Shown here in pieces: positions 18,269 through 26,264 of a stretch of 57,811 bases of DNA. The DNA lies in contig DAIDKF010000007.1 of the NCBI GenBank assembly GCA_027450185.1, positions 1 to 57,811 on the forward strand, written 5' to 3'. The DNA is from Granulicella sp. GTDB taxonomy: Bacteria > Acidobacteriota > Terriglobia > Terriglobales > Acidobacteriaceae. Every line of letters begins with the position of its first letter. Position 1 is the stretch's first letter. A program made the position numbers and the translations under genes. The notes below the pieces were generated by a model, which did not search any database, had not been told where the DNA came from, and saw only the letters and a list, made by a program, of their open reading frames with translations.

Positions 18269-19054
18269 ATGCGTATAAGCTTCGTCGTCCCTGCGTACAA
18301 CGAAGAGGCCTACCTCCCAGCCTGCCTCGAATCCATCCTTGACCAGACCCGCAGCCTTCCCGACGGAACCTGCGAGATCATCGTGGTGAACAACGCGAGC
18401 AGCGATCGCACGCGTGAAGTCGCGCTGCGCTATCGGAGCGTGACGGTGGTCGACGAGCCGCGCAAGGGCCTGACCTTCGCTCGCCAGGCCGGCTTCGCCG
18501 CCAGCTCCGGCTCTCTCATCGCCAACGTCGACTCCGACTCCCGCCTCACCCCAGGCTGGGTCGCAAAGGTTCTCTCCACCTTCGCCCAGGCAGAGATCGC
18601 GCACTCCGCCAATCCCGAAGCGCATCGCCCGCTGGTCTCCCTCTCCGGCCCGCTGGCCTACTACGACCTCACATCCAGCCAGCGCCGACTTGTGCACGTC
18701 TTCTATATGACCGCCTGGATCACCTACGCCATCAATCGCTACATCCTGCGCGTCGGCTCCATGGTGCAGGGAGGCAACTTCGTAGTGAGCCGCGCAGCGC
18801 TCGAAGCCATCGGAGGGTTCAACACCTCCATCAGCTTCTACGGCGAGGATACCGACATTGCGCGACGGTTGAACCAGGTCGGTGAGGTACGCTTTACGTT
18901 TGCGCTGAAGATGTCGTCCTCAGCGCGCCGACTGAAGAGTGAAGGCATCCTCACGATGGCCGTGCGCTACTCCATCAACTACCTGTGGACCACCTTCTTC
19001 AAGCGCCCCTACACCGACACCTACATCGACATCCGCGAGCAGCCCGAGGCCTGA
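18269..19054 (+). CDS. Glycosyltransferase family 2
   Basis: 261 residues. The GT-A fold is shown by 'ISFVVPAYNEEAYLPACLES' at the N-terminus, the nucleotide-sugar region 'EIIVVNNASSDRT', the metal-binding DxD ('NVDSDSRLTPGW') and the acceptor-side 'SFYGEDTDIARRL' (ED motif). One hydrophobic stretch near 'HVFYMTAWITYAINRYI' may associate with the membrane. Donor and acceptor are unknown. The start has no obvious Shine-Dalgarno sequence. It converges with the PHP-domain gene. Confidence 0.9.
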   Translation: MRISFVVPAYNEEAYLPACLESILDQTRSLPDGTCEIIVVNNASSDRTREVALRYRSVTVVDEPRKGLTFARQAGFAASSGSLIANVDSDSRLTPGWVAKVLSTFAQAEIAHSANPEAHRPLVSLSGPLAYYDLTSSQRRLVHVFYMTAWITYAINRYILRVGSMVQGGNFVVSRAALEAIGGFNTSISFYGEDTDIARRLNQVGEVRFTFALKMSSSARRLKSEGILTMAVRYSINYLWTTFFKRPYTDTYIDIREQPEA

Positions 19055-19106
19055 CGCCGGAGTGCTCTGCCGAATTGCTCTGGCATCCAGCCTCCAGGGT
19101 CCGCCG

Positions 19107-20294
19107 TTACTCGATGCCTACACCGAACTCGCGGTCTACACGGTTGACACCCGGAAACGCAAGGCTCAGCGGCGCCGACAGTCCACGCACTCCGCCCAGA
19201 CGCACAATCTTGATGGCGCCCATCAGCAGACGCGGCGCATGGCCGCTTGGCCACAGCTCAGCGAGCGGCCGCATCACGCCATCCTTGTCCGGATGGAACG
19301 CACGCTCATCCCACCGCTGCCATCCCGGCATAAACTCAGGAAAATCGGTGACCGCATTCAGCGTCGAGCGGAAGATTCTTTGCTCCCAGCGCTCCTGGTA
19401 CTGCGGCATAAAGTGAACATGGCTCACGCGGTCCACGCGAACCTCCTCCACGAACTCGGTGAAGCTTGCCGCTGAGGTGAGATTGATGTTGGCATTCGGC
19501 TCCAGACCATGCCGGTCGCCGCCTGAGATCACCAGGTGATTGGTATCCGAGGCCAACTGCGCAGTCTCCCGATTCTCGCGCACATGACGCAGGCCATTCA
19601 GCTCGATCGCATGCACGCACCGCCCAGCCTCACGCAGAAACCGCCGCACCTCCGCCGCATGGACGGACCCAACCTTATGCAGGTCCCACAACGGATGATT
19701 GAACACGATCAGCACCTGCGGGCTTTCATGCAGTTCGCGCAGCATCGACAACAGCTTGCGGTCGGACTCCACCGAAGTTGTGGCCGCCTCGGCGGTGAAG
19801 GCCGTCATGCGCCGCATCCACTCCATACCGTCGCGGCTGGGAATATTGTGGATGCCGAGATGGAAGATGGTCTGGCCAAACGGTGCGGACCACTCCACGC
19901 TGACCGGGATGTGCCGCGACGAAGGCACGGTGCGGAGCAGCATTGGAGCCTCAATGGTGTCATGGTCCGTAATCGACACCAGCGAGTTCAAGCCCAGACG
20001 CTGAATCTGGCGCGACTCGAGCTCGTAGGCCATCTTGGGCTGTAGCGGCGGGCGCCAATTGGCGCGCTCATAATCCAGAATCACGCCATATCTGGCACTG
20101 CGCTCGGCATAGAAATCGAGTACGCGCTTCAGGCCGGGGAGCACCACGAACATTGCGTGGATAAATCCAAGCGTCTCCTCGGACACGCTCGTATGGCTGT
20201 GCAGCGACACGCCGGTCGTAAAGTCATGGGTCGACTGTGGCTGCTTCCAGTGGCTCGTGATCTTGGATTGCAACTTGATAGACTGCGTCTGCAT
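19107..20294 (-). CDS. PHP-domain (polymerase and histidinol phosphatase-like) metal-dependent protein
   Basis: 395 residues. Visible PHP metal-ligand motifs in order are 'SLHSHTS' (~residue 30), 'SITDHDTIEA', 'FNHPLWD' and 'ISGGDRHG'. These suggest a trinuclear-metal phosphoesterase. Members include phosphatases and nucleases; no tail domain narrows the choice. GGAGG precedes the ATG at 20294. It lies 141 bp downstream of the GGDEF/EAL gene on the same strand, so co-transcription is possible. Confidence 0.83.
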   Translation of the reverse strand: MQTQSIKLQSKITSHWKQPQSTHDFTTGVSLHSHTSVSEETLGFIHAMFVVLPGLKRVLDFYAERSARYGVILDYERANWRPPLQPKMAYELESRQIQRLGLNSLVSITDHDTIEAPMLLRTVPSSRHIPVSVEWSAPFGQTIFHLGIHNIPSRDGMEWMRRMTAFTAEAATTSVESDRKLLSMLRELHESPQVLIVFNHPLWDLHKVGSVHAAEVRRFLREAGRCVHAIELNGLRHVRENRETAQLASDTNHLVISGGDRHGLEPNANINLTSAASFTEFVEEVRVDRVSHVHFMPQYQERWEQRIFRSTLNAVTDFPEFMPGWQRWDERAFHPDKDGVMRPLAELWPSGHAPRLLMGAIKIVRLGGVRGLSAPLSLAFPGVNRVDREFGVGIE

Positions 20295-20435
20295 CGCTCC
20301 TCCGCAGGGGGTAAACCTGCTTCAAGGATGCCTATCACGCGCAAAAGTGCAATAACTGCAAGAACAATTGATGCTGAATTTTATCTCCGCGGGTGCCGAA
20401 TCAGGTACGGCCCCAGCCTGTCCGATGAGGACGCC

Positions 20436-22670
20436 TTAGCCTTCGACGGGCTGGCCTTCGCGATAGGACTGGCCGGCGGGATGCGGAACAAGATATCGGG
20501 CCTCGAAGATTTCGCTGGGCAAGGCCTTGCTGAGGAAGAAGCCCTGCATCTCATTACAGCCCAACATCCGCAGCAGGCGAGCCTGCTCGGAGGTTTCGAC
20601 GCCCTCGGCGACGACCTTCAGGCTGAGTGAGTGGGCGAGGTTGATGATGGTGGAGACCTGCGCCAACCCTTCGGGCGCCTCGGTCAGATCGATGACGAAC
20701 GAGCGGTCGATCTTGAGGGTATCGAGCGGCAGCTTCGACAGGTAGCTGAGCGAGGAAAAGCCGGTGCCAAAATCATCGATCGCGATACTCACGCCCATCG
20801 CGCGAATTGCGCGGAGCGTGGCAATGCTGTACTCGACATCCTCCATGATGAGGCCTTCGGTGATCTCCAACTCGAGCCCCCCGGCTGCTTCCGCAGCGCT
20901 CCCGATGGCGGCTTCGATATCGCTGATAAAGTGGCGATTGCGCAGTTGCAGCGGCGATACGTTCACGGCGATGCGAACCGCCTGGAGCCCCGACCGCCGC
21001 CATCGCAGATAGTCCTCGATGGCTTTGCCGAGCGCCCACCGGCCCACCTCGTAGATGAGCCCTGTCTCCTCCAGCATCGGAGTAAACCGACCCGGCGGCA
21101 CCAGGCCGGTGCGCGGATCGTTCCATCGAATCAGCGCCTCCACCCCTGTCAATTCGCCGGTGACCATGTTGACCTTGGGCTGGTAGTGGAGGGTGAACTC
21201 GTGCTTGTCCAGGGCCTGGCGCAGTTGGTTCTCGAGGGCAAACTTGCCGGCCATCATCTCCGTCATCTTGGGCGTGTGGAAGAGGTATCGATTGCGGCTC
21301 ACCTTGGTCTGCTTCAGGGCCGCCTCGGCGTGTTTGAATAGCGTGGCCGCATTGTTCCCATCCTCTGGATACATCGAGATGCCGACCTTGGCGCTGATCC
21401 TAAAGGTAGAAGACTTGACGCCGAAGGGATGATCGCGCAGCGCCTTCATCCATTGCTCCACGAGTGTGGCGACGTCGTCTTCGGGCTTGATCTCCGGAAT
21501 CACGACGGCAAAGTGGTCGGCATCGAGGCGGGCCAGCATGTTGGCGTCTCCAGCCTGACGGGTCAGCCACTTGGCCACCTGCTTGAGCAGTTTATCGCCA
21601 GCCAACTGGCCAAGGCTGTCGTTAATATTCTTGAAGCGATCCAAGTCGATGAGGAAGACCGCCAACTTGTGCCTGCCGCTGATGGCGCTGCGCAGATAAT
21701 AGGTGACGCGGTTTAGAAACAGCGTTCGGTTGGCCAGCCCGGTGAGCACGTCGTAGTACGCGAGGTAGGTGAGCTTGCGCTCTTTCTCAATGTGATCGAT
21801 GGCAAAAGAAAGGTTAGTGGCCAACTCTGCCAGTTGCTGCTCTTCCTCGTCGTCGAACGCTCCAATTTCGCCGGCGTAGAGAACCAGCACCGCGATCGGC
21901 GAGCCGGCACGATGCAGCGGTAGCGCTGCCAGCGATCGCCAGCCGAAGCGCTTGATACGCTGATGCCCGGGTGCGGTCAGCGGACTATTCTGAAGATCCT
22001 GAATCCATACAGGGCGGTCTTCGCGGATGGCTGTGCCGGCCGGCCCGGCCATCAGGGGTACCTCGTTTTCGATCTCGCGCAGATACTCGTCCGCGCGTTG
22101 GCCGTAACTTGCCGCCACCCGGAGCTTCAACCCATCCGCGTCGAGCAATCCAATCCACGCCATGGTGAACGCACCAGCCTCCACCGAGATCCGGCAGGCC
22201 TCGCGGAACAGTTCCTCGCGGTCGTGCGCCCGCACAATCAGCGCGTTGATGCGGCTGTGCATGGTGAGGATCCGGTTCAGATGTTTGATCCGCGACTCGC
22301 TGGCTTTGCGATCTGTAATCGCCCGGATGGACGCCACTGTGAAGACTGCATCCGCTGCATAATATGGATTCAAACTGATTTCGACCGGAAACTCCGATCC
22401 ATCCGCACGAAGCGCAACCAACTCCATGCCGATCCCCAACTCCCGGACGTACGGAGCGCGGAAGTATGCGTCGAGATGCTGCGCATGCGTATCGCGATAC
22501 CGCTGTGGCATCAGGTCCGCCACTGAGTGACCCGCCAAAGCTCCCTCAGCACAACCAAACAGGTGGCATAGACGCTCGTTCGCGAGCACGATGGAGCCCT
22601 GCGCATCCACGAGGATCATCGCATTCGGAACTACCGAAAAAAGTGTGGCTATACCATCCATTTCCTGCAC
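20436..22670 (-). CDS. PAS-GAF-degenerate GGDEF-EAL c-di-GMP protein
   Basis: 744 residues, cytosolic. The PAS domain is at about 5-125, GAF at about 140-295, the GGDEF-like domain at about 300-465 and EAL at about 480-735. The cyclase signature is replaced by DADHF (383-387), so cyclase activity is unlikely. The EAL domain keeps its hallmarks: EAL 511-513, 'NVSPLQL', E605 in 'ITEG', DDFGTG 632-637, K653 and E689, so c-di-GMP phosphodiesterase activity is expected, perhaps regulated by GTP binding in the degenerate domain as in known composite proteins. The start is GTG at 22670; ATG at 22661 is possible. The neighbour upstream is a membrane diguanylate cyclase. Confidence 0.92.
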   Translation of the reverse strand: MQEMDGIATLFSVVPNAMILVDAQGSIVLANERLCHLFGCAEGALAGHSVADLMPQRYRDTHAQHLDAYFRAPYVRELGIGMELVALRADGSEFPVEISLNPYYAADAVFTVASIRAITDRKASESRIKHLNRILTMHSRINALIVRAHDREELFREACRISVEAGAFTMAWIGLLDADGLKLRVAASYGQRADEYLREIENEVPLMAGPAGTAIREDRPVWIQDLQNSPLTAPGHQRIKRFGWRSLAALPLHRAGSPIAVLVLYAGEIGAFDDEEEQQLAELATNLSFAIDHIEKERKLTYLAYYDVLTGLANRTLFLNRVTYYLRSAISGRHKLAVFLIDLDRFKNINDSLGQLAGDKLLKQVAKWLTRQAGDANMLARLDADHFAVVIPEIKPEDDVATLVEQWMKALRDHPFGVKSSTFRISAKVGISMYPEDGNNAATLFKHAEAALKQTKVSRNRYLFHTPKMTEMMAGKFALENQLRQALDKHEFTLHYQPKVNMVTGELTGVEALIRWNDPRTGLVPPGRFTPMLEETGLIYEVGRWALGKAIEDYLRWRRSGLQAVRIAVNVSPLQLRNRHFISDIEAAIGSAAEAAGGLELEITEGLIMEDVEYSIATLRAIRAMGVSIAIDDFGTGFSSLSYLSKLPLDTLKIDRSFVIDLTEAPEGLAQVSTIINLAHSLSLKVVAEGVETSEQARLLRMLGCNEMQGFFLSKALPSEIFEARYLVPHPAGQSYREGQPVEG

Positions 22671-22988
22671 ATGCCTTCAGAAGCCCACTTCACTGCAACG
22701 GTTGGCCTGGGAGAGGTCCACACCTGCTCAGCTCTGCGTTTTCAGTCGGCTTACTTTACACGGGCGGCACCCTATGTCGTGATGCCTATTGTCCAAAGTG
22801 CAAATCCCCTCGTCGTCCTATCGATCGCTCCGGCTCTCGTACAACCGGGTTTGAGTCGGTTATACCAGACCCGCACGGCAAGCGTCTCTTTTCCCGTTTT
22901 GGAGATCGGGCAGGTGTATCTAAAGGGTTATTGCTCGCAGATCCCGGAGACGAACGCACACCTGTATTGGACCGCAGATCCGTGTTCT
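22671..22988 (-). other. Intergenic region between the two c-di-GMP genes
   Basis: 318 bp with no convincing gene. It probably contains the promoter of the GGDEF/EAL gene. No hairpin or repeat stood out. Confidence 0.4.
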
Positions 22989-24713
22989 CTACTCAGCGGA
23001 AAGAGCGCTTCGCCGGGACATCTCACTTGTCTCAGGCTTCTTGAAGTCAAGCACCGGAGCCTTGTCTGACGCATAGGCTGCGCGATTCCTGCCAGCGCGC
23101 TTGGCCCGGTACATCGCCTCGTCCGACAGCCTGCGCAGCGTGGTCGCATCCGGCGCGTCATCCGGGTAAACCGCCACACCGATGCTAACCGTCACGCCCA
23201 GCGCACCAAACGCCAGCTCCACCGGAGCCTCAAAGACCCGCATCAGGCTCGCCGCCACCTTCTCCGCGTCCGAGGCCTTGCTCAATCCGCTCACGATTGC
23301 AGTAAACTCCTCGCCGCCAGTGCGCGCAATCGTGTCCACCTTACGAATCTTGCTCTTCAACCTCGCCGCCACCTCCTTCAGACACTCATCGCCCACCAGG
23401 TGTCCGTAGGTGTCGTTGATCATCTTGAAGTGGTCCACGTCGATCGTCAGCACCGCGGCACGACGCTCCTCCACGCGGCAGGATTGCAGACACTGATCGA
23501 GGCGTTCTTCCAGCAGCTGCCGGTTGGGAAGACCCGTAAGCACATCATGCTGCGCACGGTAGGAGAGTTCGCGGTCGAGCTTCAGCCGCTCAGTAACATT
23601 GCGGGCAATCACCAGCCGCGCCTTCTTGCCGAGATACATGATCTCGCGCTCCACCACGTTGACCCACACCACCCGGCTGTCCTTGTGCCTGTGCCTAACC
23701 CGGGCCCCCTCGGTGGGCTCATCCAGCATGCTTTCGAACTCTTCGGCTTCCGTATCCCCGGGCACCTCAAGGTCTGCCATGCGCATGGTCTGGAACTCCT
23801 CCATGCTGTATCCATACTCCTTGAGCGCCGCCTCGTTCGCTGTCAGCAACCATCCCTTCAGGTCATCGCGGATCCACATCGGATGGGGGTGGGTGTTATA
23901 GAGCAGGCGAAAGTCTTCATACAGGTCGCGAAACGTCTCCGCCATCCGGGCCTTGTCATCGGCGGTATCCTCAAACACTCTGAGAATCATCGAAAAGCCA
24001 ACGAAGTACTTGGGAAAGTTCCAGAACTCGTACAGTGCCTTATCGAGCGAAGGGGAGTTCCCTGTGTGGATGCTAAGCAACTCAAACCCCGCCCACGCCG
24101 CGAACCCCACCGTTCCGGCCCACCCGGATACGTTTCGCCTGCGCGCCGATCCCGAGTACAGCACCGCCGCGCAGAGAAGCGCTTCCACCACGGCAGCAGT
24201 ATCCAGATTAGTAGCCGACGTCATCAGCACATACGCCAACAGTGCTGCGCCATAGACAACGCAGATGGTCAGGATCATCCCACGCCTGCGCGTCCAACGC
24301 TGAGGCAGCAGTGTGTACGCGGAATAGAAGACGATGCCCTGGCACACCAGGACTCCCACCACCAGGAGCAGTCTGGGGATGACGAGAAACTCCTGCGTGT
24401 CCACGATAATCATTACCGACCCGGCAATGGCCAGGCCCGACAGAATGATCCGGCGCAATCCTTGTTCACTGGCAACCAGCGACACGATGAAGGTAAGCAC
24501 ACCCAGCAGCAGAAAGTTGAAGCAGATTGCATTCTGCACCCGCACCAGGGTTTCCGGCACGTCCTGCACCGCCCACACCACATAGCTGAAGAACACGAGA
24601 ATCCAGCCTGCAAACCAGAACCGAAAGTAGACCTGCGGACGCCGCCGCTGCTGTAGCCCGAAAAACAGGACCAGCAGCATCAACAGAACGAGATCGACGA
24701 TCGGACCCTGCAT
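22989..24713 (-). CDS. Membrane-bound PAS-GGDEF diguanylate cyclase
   Basis: 574 residues. Residues 1-245 contain about seven to eight hydrophobic helices, an unclassified membrane sensor. A PAS domain follows at about 265-375 and GGDEF at about 390-550. The active site is GGEEF (466-470) and an inhibitory I-site RKVD (457-460, RxxD) lies exactly five residues before it, so product inhibition by c-di-GMP is expected. The upstream 'DVDHFKMINDTYGH' metal/GTP segment is intact. The pairing with the downstream EAL protein suggests local control of one c-di-GMP pool. Input signal unknown. Confidence 0.92.
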   Translation of the reverse strand: MQGPIVDLVLLMLLVLFFGLQQRRRPQVYFRFWFAGWILVFFSYVVWAVQDVPETLVRVQNAICFNFLLLGVLTFIVSLVASEQGLRRIILSGLAIAGSVMIIVDTQEFLVIPRLLLVVGVLVCQGIVFYSAYTLLPQRWTRRRGMILTICVVYGAALLAYVLMTSATNLDTAAVVEALLCAAVLYSGSARRRNVSGWAGTVGFAAWAGFELLSIHTGNSPSLDKALYEFWNFPKYFVGFSMILRVFEDTADDKARMAETFRDLYEDFRLLYNTHPHPMWIRDDLKGWLLTANEAALKEYGYSMEEFQTMRMADLEVPGDTEAEEFESMLDEPTEGARVRHRHKDSRVVWVNVVEREIMYLGKKARLVIARNVTERLKLDRELSYRAQHDVLTGLPNRQLLEERLDQCLQSCRVEERRAAVLTIDVDHFKMINDTYGHLVGDECLKEVAARLKSKIRKVDTIARTGGEEFTAIVSGLSKASDAEKVAASLMRVFEAPVELAFGALGVTVSIGVAVYPDDAPDATTLRRLSDEAMYRAKRAGRNRAAYASDKAPVLDFKKPETSEMSRRSALSAE

Positions 24714-25435
24714 GGTGCTCTTACCTCAACCTTGAAGCGCCTTGCTGCAAAACTCCTCAACCGCTTCACACTTACAGGTGCTTTTCGGCATACAGATTGC
24801 TTGGGCCCTGTTGTGTGTCATATTTGGTCACTCCATGTATCTGGCCAGCATTTCCGCGGCCATTGTCCCGATTTGGTACAAGCCCGCGTTCCGGTTGACA
24901 CTCAACCTTTCACATTGCGGCGTCTCAAATACTTCTGCCCTCCGTTTATCAAGCCTCTCCATCGCTGCTGCCGACAGCGACGCACCACAGGAGCACGCCC
25001 ATCGCGCAAACCCACTCCCGCCCGCAGTGCTCAGGCGAAACGGCAAGCTCGATGGCATCCTCCTTATGAATTAAGGAAGGGCCTCGTTCACGTTCTCAAC
25101 TGTCACGGGGTCCCTGCAACTTGTTGAGCTTCCGCGTTGCCCTGTGTTCCAGGCTAGCGAGCCACTCGGCCCACGCTCGGCGTGCCCGCCGCGGTTGGCC
25201 CGCCCTTATGGTTCCAGGGCAAGCGCCCGATCGACTCCAACGCCGGGCACCGGAAGGAATCCCCCTTACCTGGGCCGACGCCGTGCTTACCAGCGTCCTG
25301 CATCTTCAATAACGGAATCTTACCTCAAGGACCGGCCCGTGCGATTGGCCAAGGTTTCCACATCTCGCCAAACAGCGGGGACAGGCGTCCCCTTTGGAAG
25401 CGAACGGGGTGATGGGTACGTGTGCTGCAGGGCGT
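24714..25435. other. Intergenic region without recognisable gene
   Basis: 722 bp between the diguanylate cyclase start and the 3' end of the universal stress gene. Open frames up to 131 codons exist on both strands but none shows family resemblance, convincing codon bias or a good ribosome-binding site. Decayed coding sequence cannot be excluded. Confidence 0.4.
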
Positions 25436-25870
25436 TTACTGGGCGCGCAGCACCATGACCGGACATGGCGCATGGCGCAGAACTCCCTGTGCGACGCTGC
25501 CGACAAGGACGTTGGCCACCGCATTACGGCCATGGGTTCCCATCACGATCAGGTCCGCGGGCCAGTTCCGGGCAGCGTCGACGATCTTGGTGGCTGCTTT
25601 ACCCTCTTCCAGAAACTGCAGGGGCGGGGGCGTAACCTCTCTGCGGGACGTGAAGGTATACAGAAGCGTTTTGGCCTCGCGCCGCATCATGGTGAGCCAT
25701 TCGTCTACCGGCATCCCGGAGTCGCCCGTGTAGGGCATCACCGAGGTGTCGACGACTGTGACAAAAGCTAGTTCCGCCCCGAGTTGGGCGGCGAGATCGG
25801 TTGCAACATCCGCGGCGTGAGCTGCAAACGTGCTCTCATCGATCGCAACCAGGATCCTCTTGAAGTTCAT
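25436..25870 (-). CDS. Universal stress protein, UspA family
   Basis: 144 residues, single USP domain. The N-terminal 'ILVAIDES' strand and the C-terminal ATP-binding pattern G-2x-G-9x-G-S ('GTHGRNAVANVLVGS', residues about 113-127) place it in the nucleotide-binding MJ0577-like group. 'HAPCPVMVLR' is the usual closing strand. The ATG at 25870 is chosen over one six codons upstream because AAAGG lies about 8 bp before it. The usual role is survival under starvation or redox stress; the specific trigger is unknown. Confidence 0.92.
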   Translation of the reverse strand: MNFKRILVAIDESTFAAHAADVATDLAAQLGAELAFVTVVDTSVMPYTGDSGMPVDEWLTMMRREAKTLLYTFTSRREVTPPPLQFLEEGKAATKIVDAARNWPADLIVMGTHGRNAVANVLVGSVAQGVLRHAPCPVMVLRAQ

Positions 25871-26264
25871 GCTTGACCTTTCCTGCATCCGAAATCTGCG
25901 AAATACCTGTGCCTGTGCAACCTGACGGGAAATTGTCGGGCCAGATCGGTCGTTCGGTTATGGTGCCGAACAGAAACGTTGCCACGCTGCGATGATACGT
26001 CCGTTCCATCGCAGCTGTTGTCCGATTATCCGAAGACCGGCCCGGCATGTTTCGTGACGAGAATCACAGCATGCCCGCACCTGATTCACGCTACGGGCGC
26101 TCTCACCCCCGCCGGGGCGGGAAGCTAGACGGTTTGCCGCCCCTCGAACCTGGCTTGGCCTCGAGTTCGCCAAAACTACTGAATCTCCAATCTTTATGCA
26201 CCTCCAAAGGCCCTCCCCCATGGCTGCTTCCAACCCCTTCAAACAGCTATAATGGAGGTTGACC
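25871..26264. other. Divergent region between usp and gyrA
   Basis: 394 bp with no gene. It contains a perfect 9-bp inverted repeat with a 12-base loop (25986-26015) and must carry the usp and gyrA promoters. A TATAAT at 26248-26253 abuts the gyrA ribosome-binding site and is probably fortuitous. Confidence 0.45.

Noticed and set aside
20156-20164. TTATCCACG (minus strand), 8 of 9 match to a DnaA box
   Set aside because: Single copy inside the PHP-domain coding sequence and far from dnaA; expected by chance.
24732-25127. 131-codon plus-strand frame in the 24.7-25.4 kb gap
   Set aside because: No ribosome-binding site, no family resemblance, erratic composition; not enough to call a gene.
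26248-26253. TATAAT just before the gyrA ribosome-binding site
   Set aside because: No acceptable -35 element at 16-18 bp, and transcription starting here would leave out the GGAGG site; likely coincidental.
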